Source: Yersinia aleksiciae
Lineage (GTDB): Bacteria; Pseudomonadota; Gammaproteobacteria; Enterobacterales; Enterobacteriaceae
Assembly: GCF_001047675.1 (NCBI RefSeq)
Contig: NZ_CP011975.1
Location: 2,272,073-2,336,072, forward strand
Length of the DNA stretch: 64,000 nucleotides
Direction of reading: 5' to 3'
In this document: in pieces, positions 28,099 to 36,259 of the stretch
Layout of the letters: the number at the start of each line of letters is the position of its first letter
Numbering within the stretch: position 1 is the stretch's first letter
Position numbers and translations under genes: made by a program
The notes under the pieces: model-generated
Databases searched by the model: none
Told to the model about the DNA's origin: nothing
The model's input: only the letters and a program-made list of their open reading frames with translations

Positions 28099-29025
28099 AT
28101 GTCAGAGCAGTTTCTGTATTTTCTGCAACAAATGTTCAATGGCGTTACGTTGGGTAGCACCTATGCGTTGATCGCCATCGGTTACACCATGGTGTACGGC
28201 ATTATCGGCATGATCAACTTTGCTCACGGCGAAGTGTATATGATCAGCAGCTACGTCTCATTTATCGTGATCGCCGCATTAATGATGATGGGGATTGATG
28301 CCAGCTGGCTATTGATTGGTTGTGCCTTCCTCGTCTCAATTGTGATAGCCAGTGCTTATGGCTGGAGTATTGAACGGGTAGCCTATAAGCCGGTTCGTAG
28401 CTCTAAGCGATTGATTGCATTGATCTCAGCGATCGGGATGTCTATCTTCCTGCAAAACTACGTTAGCCTGACGCAAGGCTCACGGGATCTGGCGCTGCCG
28501 AGTTTGGTGACCGGCCAGTGGACCTTGGCTGAAACCAATGGTTTCGCCGCCACGATCAGCACCATGCAGCTGACGATTTGGATAGTCACCTTCCTCGCCA
28601 TGTTAGCGCTGACACTCTTTATCCGTTACTCCCGTATGGGCCGCGCGTGCCGTGCCTGTGCTGAAGATTTGAAAATGGCCAGCTTGCTGGGCATTAATAC
28701 GGATCGCGTCATCTCACTGACCTTCGTGATCGGGGCATTGATGGCAGCGGTCGCGGGTGTATTGCTCGGCCAGTTCTATGGTGTCATCAACCCATACATC
28801 GGCTTTATGGCCGGCATGAAGGCCTTTACTGCGGCAGTGTTGGGCGGCATCGGCAGTATTCCTGGCGCGATGATCGGCGGCTTGATTCTAGGGGTTGCCG
28901 AAGCACTGACCTCGGCTTATCTAAGCACCGAATACAAAGATGCGGTTTCATTCGCACTATTGATTGTGGTGCTGTTAGTCATGCCGACTGGGATCTTAGG
29001 TCGTCCGGAGGTTGAAAAAGTATGA
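28099..29025 (+). CDS. livH: Branched-chain amino acid ABC permease LivH
   Basis: LivH is one of two inner-membrane permeases of the LIV-I system. The 308-residue protein has about eight hydrophobic segments, opening with [20 protein letters not shown]. The C-terminal loop [14 protein letters not shown] is the family's ATPase-contact region. Its TGA overlaps the livM ATG. Confidence 0.96.
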   Translation: MSEQFLYFLQQMFNGVTLGSTYALIAIGYTMVYGIIGMINFAHGEVYMISSYVSFIVIAALMMMGIDASWLLIGCAFLVSIVIASAYGWSIERVAYKPVRSSKRLIALISAIGMSIFLQNYVSLTQGSRDLALPSLVTGQWTLAETNGFAATISTMQLTIWIVTFLAMLALTLFIRYSRMGRACRACAEDLKMASLLGINTDRVISLTFVIGALMAAVAGVLLGQFYGVINPYIGFMAGMKAFTAAVLGGIGSIPGAMIGGLILGVAEALTSAYLSTEYKDAVSFALLIVVLLVMPTGILGRPEVEKV

Positions 29026-30308
29026 AGCAGCTCAACTTCGTCAACGCCATTATCTCCAGTTTCGTCCTGTTGGTTCTCGCCTCGTTTGTCATGGGGCTAC
29101 AGTTGCAGTTGGATGGTACCAAACTGATCGTGCAAGGTGCGTCGGAAGTCCGCTGGCTGTGGATTGGTGCAGCCTGTATCGTGGTATTTTTCTTCCAGTT
29201 AGTGCGCCCAGTCATACAACAAGGCATCAAAAAAATCTCGGGGCCAGCTTGGGTATTGCCCAGTTTCGACGGCACCACACCCCGCCAGAAATTATTAGCG
29301 GCCGCGATTATTATCGCCGCAATTGCCTGGCCGTTTCTGGTCTCTCGAGGGTCAGTTGATATTGCCACCCTGACGCTAATTTACGTCATGTTGGGTCTGG
29401 GATTGAACGTTGTCGTGGGCTTATCGGGCTTGCTGGTGCTAGGCTACGGTGGGTTCTATGCCATTGGTGCATACACCTATGCGCTGTTAAATCACTATTA
29501 CGGTTTAGGTTTCTGGGAGAGTTTACCGCTGGCGGGAATTGTCGCTGCGCTCTCCGGCTTCTTGCTGGGCTTCCCCGTCCTACGATTGCGTGGGGATTAT
29601 CTAGCGATCGTAACCCTCGGTTTCGGTGAAATTGTGCGTATTTTGCTGCTCAATAATACCGAAATCACTGGCGGCCCGAATGGTATCAGCCAAATTCCTA
29701 AACCAACACTGTTTGGTCTGGAGTTTAGCCGCACCGCGAAAGATGGCGGTTGGGATACCTTCCACAACTTCTTTGGCCTGACATATGACCCAAGTGACCG
29801 CATCATTTTCCTCTATATGGTGGCGCTGCTATTAGTGATTCTGACCCTGTTTGTGATTAACCGACTGCTGCGTATGCCGCTGGGCCGAGCATGGGAAGCG
29901 CTGCGCGAAGATGAAATTGCTTGCCGCTCACTGGGCCTTAGCCCAACAAAAATCAAGCTGACGGCGTTTACCATCAGTGCGGCCTTTGCGGGTTTTGCCG
30001 GTACGCTATTTGCAGCACGGCAAGGTTTTGTTAGCCCAGAATCTTTTACCTTTGTTGAGTCGGCTTTTGTGCTGGCGATTGTGGTATTAGGTGGCATGGG
30101 GTCGCAGTTCGCGGTCATTCTGGCTGCGGTATTACTGGTGGTTTCACGCGAGTTAATGCGTGACCTCAATGCTTACAGCATGTTGCTGTTGGGGGCATTG
30201 ATGGTCTTGATGATGATTTGGCGACCACAAGGTCTGTTGCCAATGAAACGGCCACAGCTGAAGCTGAAAGTCGCAGAGATCAACGCTAAACAGGGGGAGA
30301 AAGCATGA
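29022..30308 (+). CDS. livM: Branched-chain amino acid ABC permease LivM
   Basis: LivM is the second LIV-I permease. The 428-residue protein has an N-terminal extension with two or three extra membrane segments, then the conserved core ([35 protein letters not shown]). The coupling segment [16 protein letters not shown] follows. It overlaps livH and livG by four bases each. Confidence 0.96.
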   Translation: MKQLNFVNAIISSFVLLVLASFVMGLQLQLDGTKLIVQGASEVRWLWIGAACIVVFFFQLVRPVIQQGIKKISGPAWVLPSFDGTTPRQKLLAAAIIIAAIAWPFLVSRGSVDIATLTLIYVMLGLGLNVVVGLSGLLVLGYGGFYAIGAYTYALLNHYYGLGFWESLPLAGIVAALSGFLLGFPVLRLRGDYLAIVTLGFGEIVRILLLNNTEITGGPNGISQIPKPTLFGLEFSRTAKDGGWDTFHNFFGLTYDPSDRIIFLYMVALLLVILTLFVINRLLRMPLGRAWEALREDEIACRSLGLSPTKIKLTAFTISAAFAGFAGTLFAARQGFVSPESFTFVESAFVLAIVVLGGMGSQFAVILAAVLLVVSRELMRDLNAYSMLLLGALMVLMMIWRPQGLLPMKRPQLKLKVAEINAKQGEKA

Positions 30309-31072
30309 GTACGCAACCTTTGTTAGCCGTTGAAGGGCTGTCGATGCGTTTTGGTGGATTACTGGCGGTCAACAATGTGGGATTGACCCTGAATCAGGGG
30401 GAGATTGTCTCGCTGATTGGCCCAAATGGAGCGGGTAAAACCACCATTTTCAACTGCTTGACCGGGTTTTACCGCCCCACTGGCGGCACCATTAAATTAC
30501 GTGATCGCCATTTGGAAGGATTACCCGGCCAGATGATTGCCCGTATGGGGGTGATTCGTACTTTCCAGCATGTGCGTTTGTTCCGCGAAATGACGGTGGT
30601 AGAGAACCTGCTGGTGGCGCAACATCAGCATCTTAAAAGCGGTGTTTTTGCCGGTTTGCTGAAAACCCCTGCTTTTCGTCGTGCAGAGGCTGATGCCTTA
30701 GAACGTGCCGCGACCTGGTTGGAGCGGGTTGGGCTGTTAGAGTTGGCAAACCGACAGGCTGGGAATCTGGCATATGGTCAGCAACGGCGCTTGGAAATTG
30801 CCCGCTGCATGGTGACTCGGCCAGAGTTGTTGATGCTCGACGAACCTGCGGCAGGTCTGAACCCCAAAGAAACTGATGAGCTGAATCAGCTGATTATGGA
30901 GTTGCGGGGCGAGCATCAAGTTTCAGTCTTGTTAATTGAGCATGATATGAAACTGGTGATGGGCATCTCTGACCGCATTTATGTGGTGAATCAGGGAACG
31001 CCGTTGGCACAAGGCACCCCCGCTGAAATCCGTGACAACCCGGATGTGATTCGGGCCTATTTGGGTGAGTAA
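30305..31072 (+). CDS. livG: Branched-chain amino acid ABC ATPase LivG
   Basis: LivG is one of the two ATPases of LIV-I. The 255-residue protein has Walker [13 protein letters not shown], the signature [13 protein letters not shown] (LSGGQ replaced by AYGQQ, as usual in LivG), Walker [14 protein letters not shown] and switch His in LLIEHDM. Confidence 0.96.
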   Translation: MSTQPLLAVEGLSMRFGGLLAVNNVGLTLNQGEIVSLIGPNGAGKTTIFNCLTGFYRPTGGTIKLRDRHLEGLPGQMIARMGVIRTFQHVRLFREMTVVENLLVAQHQHLKSGVFAGLLKTPAFRRAEADALERAATWLERVGLLELANRQAGNLAYGQQRRLEIARCMVTRPELLMLDEPAAGLNPKETDELNQLIMELRGEHQVSVLLIEHDMKLVMGISDRIYVVNQGTPLAQGTPAEIRDNPDVIRAYLGE

Positions 31073-31116
31073 CCTTATGTTGAGTAAATGGAAAGCGGGC
31101 GAGGCATAAACATAAC

Positions 31117-31818
31117 ATGTTGTCATTTAATCAAGTTTCAGCCCATTACGGCAAAATTCAGGCACTGCATCAGGTCAGTTTGCATATTCAACAAGGTGAG
31201 ATTGTCACGCTGATTGGGGCCAATGGTGCGGGTAAAACCACACTGCTGGGGACATTATGCGGCGAGCCTCGCGCCACTGAAGGCAGTATCGTTTTTGGTG
31301 AGCAGGATATTACTGATTGGCAGACGGCTCGCATCATGCGTGAGGCGATTGCGATTGTACCGGAAGGCCGTCGAGTATTTTCTCGCATGACGGTTGAAGA
31401 GAATCTGGCAATGGGCGGGTTCTTCGCTGATCGTCAACAATATCAGCAGCGTATTGAGCGCGTTTACGACTTATTTCCACGGTTGTTTGAACGGCGTATT
31501 CAGCGGGCGGGTACCATGTCCGGTGGTGAGCAGCAGATGTTGGCGATAGGTCGTGCGCTGATGAGTCAACCTAAGTTACTGCTCTTGGATGAACCATCAC
31601 TGGGGCTGGCGCCGATTATTATTCTGCAAATATTTGATACTATTCAGCAGCTAAGAGAAGAGGGTATGACCATCTTCTTGGTTGAGCAGAATGCGAACCA
31701 AGCACTGAAATTGGCTGACCGTGGTTATGTGTTGGAAAATGGCCATATTGTTTTGGAAGATACCGGTGCTGCTCTGCTGGCGAATGAGGCTGTACGCTCA
31801 GCGTATCTAGGCGGTTAA
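31117..31818 (+). CDS. livF: Branched-chain amino acid ABC ATPase LivF
   Basis: LivF is the second LIV-I ATPase. The 233-residue protein has Walker A GANGAGKTTLLG, signature MSGGEQQMLAIGRAL, Walker B LLLLDEPSLGLAP and the LivF-typical EQNA in place of the switch EHD. It starts 44 bases after livG and ends the operon. Confidence 0.96.
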   Translation: MLSFNQVSAHYGKIQALHQVSLHIQQGEIVTLIGANGAGKTTLLGTLCGEPRATEGSIVFGEQDITDWQTARIMREAIAIVPEGRRVFSRMTVEENLAMGGFFADRQQYQQRIERVYDLFPRLFERRIQRAGTMSGGEQQMLAIGRALMSQPKLLLLDEPSLGLAPIIILQIFDTIQQLREEGMTIFLVEQNANQALKLADRGYVLENGHIVLEDTGAALLANEAVRSAYLGG

Positions 31819-31828
31819 GTCATAGGTA

Positions 31829-31855
31829 TAAGGCCCGTTTTCGGGCCTTATTTAT
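31829..31855. terminator. livF terminator, shared with the fimbrial operon
   Basis: TAAGGCCCG-TTTT-CGGGCCTTA (31829-31850) followed by TTTAT ends livF. The convergent adhesin gene stops 45 bases away. A near copy of this hairpin lies at 33169-33190, beyond the second adhesin gene. Confidence 0.8.
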
Positions 31856-31894
31856 GGCAACAAGATGACATTATCACTGGGTTAATAAGTTATA

Positions 31895-33025
31895 TTAGGC
31901 TTCAGGGGTAATGGTAAAATTCAGCGTATCGCTATAGCTGCCTTTATCGATAGTGGTATCAGTGCCGTAAAGTCGTATTTTGGGTGACCAGCACATCTGT
32001 TCCGTATCATTATTGCTATTTTTAAACTTAATAAATTTTTGGTCTTTTGGTAGCTCGAAATCTGTGTCAGCATTTTCAGTGTTTTTCATTCTCACTTTGT
32101 AATTAATGCTATTATTTCCGGCTTTTTCCCTTAATTGAAAATACTGACTATTGGTAGATATCCCATTTAGATTCGTGGCTTTAATCATATAGCTGTTATT
32201 TTCGACCCCTAGTGAACGATAACTGATACAAAATCGACTTGCTCTTGGGTTAACTAATTGGATGTGTAAGGGAGTGGGAGGATCAACTGCTATATGATCA
32301 AGTAAATGATCTAAATCGACAGGCTTTAATTGCCAAGCTCCCGATATTAATTGGAATTTTGGATCAACTTTCAACGCGGGTGACGTAATGCCTGATTGAG
32401 GGTCAAAAAGTTCGCATCCATTACCTGATGGGCTAAAAGAGACACCTTTTGATGAAAGCAGAGGATATTCCTGCTTAGTGGAACGGGCAATCAGTACGCC
32501 ACCCACCGTTGCTCCAATTCTGATACTTTTTAGTGCATTAGCGGCAACTTTAAATGACACAGAATAGTGTGTCCTGTTGAATGGAGCAGAGCCGCTATTA
32601 AATCTTATCTCTTGAATGTTGTTATTAGAGTTTCGGGGGAAAGCACCATTAAGAGTAAGATTACTAATATGGCTAAGTTGAATATTTAAATCTGGCGAAC
32701 CATCAGCATGGTAGAAGTAGAGTGAAAGTAGTGCATTGTGCCGATTCAATGCCGGCATAGGCACAGACTTCCGTAGCTTAATTAATTCTTTCCATCGGCC
32801 TAAATGTCTCCCTGCATTTTGCAGATTAAAGAGATTATCTGCCAGGTTTGCCTGAAAAGAGACCTCAACGCTATTATCATCTAATAGTTTTACTGAGCAA
32901 TTAGAGTAGTTCTTAACATAGTCATTGTAAAAGTAAGGTGCTGCCATCACTGTGGGGGACAGTATTAATAGTAATGTCCCCATAAAAAAATATTTATTTT
33001 TAATGTTCACTTGGTGTCTCTCCAT
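31895..33025 (-). CDS. CS1-type fimbrial tip adhesin-like protein, copy 2
   Basis: The 376-residue secreted protein is the last gene of the fimbrial operon. A signal peptide ends VMA near residue 28. The size, signal peptide and C-terminal pilin-like end (SDTLNFTITP) fit two-domain minor adhesins such as CfaE of CS1/CFA-I-type fimbriae. Four Cys are visible in the mature part (NCSVKLL, NGCELF, RFCISY, QMCWSP). It is a paralogue of the product of 33232-34383; the N-termini and C-termini are nearly identical and the middle is diverged. The ATG has no clear ribosome-binding site, and GTG five codons later is an alternative. Receptor unknown. Confidence 0.75.
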   Translation of the reverse strand: MERHQVNIKNKYFFMGTLLLILSPTVMAAPYFYNDYVKNYSNCSVKLLDDNSVEVSFQANLADNLFNLQNAGRHLGRWKELIKLRKSVPMPALNRHNALLSLYFYHADGSPDLNIQLSHISNLTLNGAFPRNSNNNIQEIRFNSGSAPFNRTHYSVSFKVAANALKSIRIGATVGGVLIARSTKQEYPLLSSKGVSFSPSGNGCELFDPQSGITSPALKVDPKFQLISGAWQLKPVDLDHLLDHIAVDPPTPLHIQLVNPRASRFCISYRSLGVENNSYMIKATNLNGISTNSQYFQLREKAGNNSINYKVRMKNTENADTDFELPKDQKFIKFKNSNNDTEQMCWSPKIRLYGTDTTIDKGSYSDTLNFTITPEA

Positions 33026-33028
33026 GAC

Positions 33029-33131
33029 TGTCAGCTGTTTGTTTCATAAGGTAGTGCCAGCTGTCTGTGATATTCACCCGTGATCTCTTATCCACTGGGT
33101 GCCGATGCATAAATCTGCAATAGATAGTCAG
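33029..33131 (-). pseudogene. Remnant of the 3' end of the minor pilin gene
   Basis: These 103 bases align without gaps to the 3' end of the pilin-like gene at 34389-34922. On the minus strand they read DYLLQIYASAPSG-stop-EITGEYHRQLALPYETNS-stop, against DYLLHISALAPSG-Q-DIAGKYQGQL and so on in the intact gene. The CAA codon has become TAA. The fragment sits directly upstream of adhesin copy 2, as the intact gene end sits upstream of copy 1, so it is a duplication scar. Confidence 0.85.
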
Positions 33132-33168
33132 GTTTAGGTAGCGAAGTCATCGTAAACTGAATCTTCTC

Positions 33169-33195
33169 TAAGGCCCGATTGTGGGCCTTATTTTC
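33169..33195 (+). terminator. Duplicated copy of the livF-type hairpin
   Basis: TAAGGCCC (33169-33176) pairs with GGGCCTTA (33183-33190), followed by TTTTC. The flanks and stem resemble 31829-31850. It lies downstream of adhesin copy 1 and marks the other end of the duplicated unit. The T-run is on the plus strand, so its role for the minus-strand operon is doubtful. Confidence 0.65.
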
Positions 33196-33231
33196 TGATG
33201 AATAATATTCCTGTTGCTAATGTAACTAACC

Positions 33232-34383
33232 TTATGCCTGAGGGGTAATCGTAAAATTCAGTGTGTCACTATAGTGACCCTTATCCGTGGTTGCGGTACG
33301 GTAAAGCCGTATTTTGGGTGACCAGCACATCTGTTCCATTCCACCACCGGTATCTCTCAACTGAATAAATTTCTTATTTTCTGGTAATGAAAAACTTAAT
33401 TTAGTTCCTCCACCTCCTTCTAGTTCTAAATGGTAGTTAATTATATTCTTGCCTGATTTTTCAATTAATCTAAATTGTTGATTATCTGCCGACAAACCAT
33501 GGCTATTACTAGCGTTAATCATATAACGGGTGTCTTTCGTCCCCATGGCGTGATAGCTGATACAGAATTCATTAGCTTGTGGGTTTACCAGCAGAGCATG
33601 TAAACCTTTATCTTCGGATGTATTATTAAGTAAGTGATCTAGATCGACAGGTTTTAATTGCCATATCGCCGATGCTAAGCTGAATTTAGGATCCACTTTC
33701 AACGCGGGTGGCGCAATACCTGATTGAGGATCAAAAAATACGCACCCATTACCTGATGGGTGAAAAGAGACACCTCTTGTTGAAAGTAGAGGATATTCCT
33801 GCTTATTGGAAGCCAGTGTACCGCCAACCGTTGCACCGATTCTTATACTCTTCAGCACATGCGGGGAGACCCTAAATGAGACGCGATAAGTTATAAGGTT
33901 AATAGTCTTAAACTTTATGTTTCTAATGCTATTGTTTGAATTTATCGGCGGTGTTTTATTGAGCGAGATATCACTAATATCATTAAGTTGAATATTGGTG
34001 TCTGGAGAATTATTGGAGTCATAAAAATAGAGCGAAAGTAGAGCTTCTTGGTGCTTCAAAGTAATATCTTCAATATTAGGCTCACCAATTAACTTCCCCC
34101 ACTGGCGCGCATGTTCAGTATGAAGGTCATACTTATTATTATCATGTTCACTGATATACTCGCCATCATCTTTTCGTCGTCGTTCAGACATATTATCTGC
34201 CAGATTTGCCAGAAAACTCACTTCCACACTGTCATCATCTAATAGTTTTACTGAGCAATTGGAGTAGCCTTTAACGTAGTTGCTGTAAAAATAGGGTGCC
34301 GCCATTGCTGTGGGGGACAGTATCAATAGTAATAGCCCAAAAAATAAAGACTTATTTTTAACCTTCACTTGGTGTCGCTCCAT
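33232..34383 (-). CDS. CS1-type fimbrial tip adhesin-like protein, copy 1
   Basis: The 383-residue secreted protein has a signal peptide ending AMA near residue 28. It shares the start APYFY--YVK-YSNCSVKLLDD and the end QMCWSPKIRLY, SDTLNFTITP with its paralogue downstream. The middle (residues about 65-150) differs, including an extra charged stretch RRRKDDGEYISEHDNN. The role as tip adhesin or initiator is inferred from position at the operon end, size and pilin-like C-terminus. The start lies 5 bases after the pilin stop. Confidence 0.75.
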   Translation of the reverse strand: MERHQVKVKNKSLFFGLLLLILSPTAMAAPYFYSNYVKGYSNCSVKLLDDDSVEVSFLANLADNMSERRRKDDGEYISEHDNNKYDLHTEHARQWGKLIGEPNIEDITLKHQEALLSLYFYDSNNSPDTNIQLNDISDISLNKTPPINSNNSIRNIKFKTINLITYRVSFRVSPHVLKSIRIGATVGGTLASNKQEYPLLSTRGVSFHPSGNGCVFFDPQSGIAPPALKVDPKFSLASAIWQLKPVDLDHLLNNTSEDKGLHALLVNPQANEFCISYHAMGTKDTRYMINASNSHGLSADNQQFRLIEKSGKNIINYHLELEGGGGTKLSFSLPENKKFIQLRDTGGGMEQMCWSPKIRLYRTATTDKGHYSDTLNFTITPQA

Positions 34384-34388
34384 AACTA

Positions 34389-34922
34389 TTAGCTGTTTGT
34401 TTCAAAGATTAATGTTAGCTGACCCTGATATTTCCCTGCAATATCTTGCCCACTCGGTGCCAATGCCGAAATATGCAATAGATAGTCAGTGCTCGTCTGA
34501 CCGACGGCACCCTTTTCGACAGTGAATATTTCTGGTGTCGCTGATAATGGCTTCAGATTAGTGCGATCCCTGCCCCAACTCACTGTGGCAGGTGAGAAGG
34601 CCGGTTGCACTTGATGGGCAGCTCCTGTTACCCGACTGAGTATTAATGGGTTTTTAACCGAAACCCTGAACCCTTCTTGCCGCCGCAGTGTGACATTCAC
34701 GGGTACTTCTACCTGAAAGAGAGACAAATTTTCCGGGCTATTATTCAGCTTAATATTGTCATACCAGTCATTTCTTGCACCTCCTGGTTTTTTGATCTCA
34801 ATTCTAGGTTGTGCGGTGACCTCTAATTTGACATCAATGCTCCCGAGCGGAATCGGAAGTGTCGCTGAAGCCGCTTGCCAGAAGAGTAATTGTGATATGA
34901 CGACTATTTTAATCATGTTCAT
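34389..34922 (-). CDS. CS1-type minor pilin-like protein
   Basis: The 177-residue secreted protein has a signal peptide ending ASA near residue 20. The mature start has the CS1-pilin pattern IDVKLEVTAQPRIEI, and the C-terminus (AGKYQGQLTLIFE) resembles the last pilin beta strands. An AAGGAG ribosome-binding site supports ATG 34922. It lies between the chaperones and the adhesins, so it could be a minor subunit joining tip to shaft. A decayed copy of its 3' end lies at 33029-33131. Confidence 0.7.
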   Translation of the reverse strand: MNMIKIVVISQLLFWQAASATLPIPLGSIDVKLEVTAQPRIEIKKPGGARNDWYDNIKLNNSPENLSLFQVEVPVNVTLRRQEGFRVSVKNPLILSRVTGAAHQVQPAFSPATVSWGRDRTNLKPLSATPEIFTVEKGAVGQTSTDYLLHISALAPSGQDIAGKYQGQLTLIFETNS

Positions 34923-34936
34923 AACGCTCCTTGTCG

Positions 34937-35599
34937 TTAATCCACCGTTTTTGGATCTGCATTACAACGCAGGCTAAAGGTTTCATCCTCAATCATGCCC
35001 TGTACATCGTTGACCGCCAGTTGCCGGCGTTGCTCGGGATAGAGATTAAAATCCGCTATATCCTGCTCTTTGGTTTTTAACTGGTGCCACCGTAGGCGGG
35101 TATTACCGGTATTCTGCAATTCTAATGCCCCCTCGATACAGCGGTGTTTCCACTGATATTGCGGCGATGTTGGCAAGTGCCTGATTAACCCCATGTAACT
35201 CAGCTGCACGCCCAATACCGCCCCATGCCCTCCGCTAATACCTAGGTTTTTTTCAGGAACCACGGATAACCGATAAATCTGTTCTTTCTCCGGCGGTTGT
35301 AGCGCTTTAAGCAATATTCTTCCGCTCTGTTTTGGGCCGAGTGTCAGTTTGGCAGGGACGGCAAATAACGATGGTCGTGGCTGCTCGCCAACAGAGGTTA
35401 ATGACTCTTGCTCAGGTGATACGCCGGGGTTATTGATCTGATACAACTGAACAGTGACATACTCGGTCATCGAACTGTGGTTGATCACGTTCACCACGGC
35501 ATTTGTTTGCCGCATTTCCAAGACATGCGGTTGAATGTCTATTGCTGCCAAAGCGCTGAACGGTAGCAAGCTAGCGGCAATGAAGAGTAAAAGGTTCAT
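34937..35599 (-). CDS. Periplasmic fimbrial chaperone, second copy
   Basis: The 220-residue protein has a signal peptide ending ALA near residue 18 and a PapD-like two-domain fold. The first domain has NVINHSSMTEYVTVQLYQ and the F1-G1 segment PAKLTLGPKQSGRILLKAL followed by IYRLSVVPEK. The second has LELQNTGNTRLRW. It is related to the upstream chaperone but clearly diverged. Its start overlaps the upstream gene by 29 bases. Two chaperones in one operon may serve different subunits, as EcpB and EcpE do in the E. coli common pilus. Confidence 0.82.
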   Translation of the reverse strand: MNLLLFIAASLLPFSALAAIDIQPHVLEMRQTNAVVNVINHSSMTEYVTVQLYQINNPGVSPEQESLTSVGEQPRPSLFAVPAKLTLGPKQSGRILLKALQPPEKEQIYRLSVVPEKNLGISGGHGAVLGVQLSYMGLIRHLPTSPQYQWKHRCIEGALELQNTGNTRLRWHQLKTKEQDIADFNLYPEQRRQLAVNDVQGMIEDETFSLRCNADPKTVD

Positions 35600-36257
35600 T
35601 ATCTACTTTTCCGCTAAGTTGCTTGACTGGCAAGGTCACCGGTGTGCCAGGGTACAAATTCAGGCTATCAGTCAGCTTGGCATTATCTTGCGATATCAGT
35701 TCCTTAAACTTACTGTGAACGCTACCTGTGGAGCTGATCATTAGGTTGTTGTCAGGCATACATTGATGTTGCCAATGACGAGTCTGTGCTGCTAAGGGGG
35801 GCACGTGGTGAATGAGTACCCCATAGCCAATACTGACGGTCATCGGCGCATGGATTTTGCTTTTATCTTCGCTGCTGCCAACGACTTTTGTCTCGACAAT
35901 CGGGTCGATATACAGGCGATACAAGGTCTCCTGTGTCGGTGATGTTAATGGCAGCAACTTGATATCCCGCTTCTGCTTTGGCCCTAAGGTAATCCGGCTG
36001 GGGTTAAAAATTATCTCAGGGTGAGCAATCTCACTAATTGGCGTTTTAATCTCTGGGTTCGCCCCTGGGTTATCGACCCGTTGCAGTGAGATATCCAAAT
36101 AGAGTGGCTTATCACCGCTGTTATAGACTTGTATTGTGCGGTGCTGATCCAGCGCCTCAACCGTGGTGCGGACAGGGATCGCGACTAGCTGCCCATACGT
36201 CGCGGTTATCGGTGTGAGCAGTAAAATGGCGCTTAAAAATAACTTACGGTGTTTCAT
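35571..36257 (-). CDS. Periplasmic fimbrial chaperone, first copy
   Basis: The 228-residue chaperone has a signal peptide ending TYG. PapD-type features are VYNSGDKPLYLDISLQRVD and the G1-strand region PSRITLGPKQKRDIKLLPL with LYRLYIDPIVE. I chose ATG 36257, with AGGA six bases upstream. ATG 36263, which overlaps the usher stop as ATGA, is also possible. It follows the usher directly and is probably the main shaft-subunit chaperone. Confidence 0.83.
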   Translation of the reverse strand: MKHRKLFLSAILLLTPITATYGQLVAIPVRTTVEALDQHRTIQVYNSGDKPLYLDISLQRVDNPGANPEIKTPISEIAHPEIIFNPSRITLGPKQKRDIKLLPLTSPTQETLYRLYIDPIVETKVVGSSEDKSKIHAPMTVSIGYGVLIHHVPPLAAQTRHWQHQCMPDNNLMISSTGSVHSKFKELISQDNAKLTDSLNLYPGTPVTLPVKQLSGKVDNEPFTLHCR

Positions 36258-36259
36258 GG

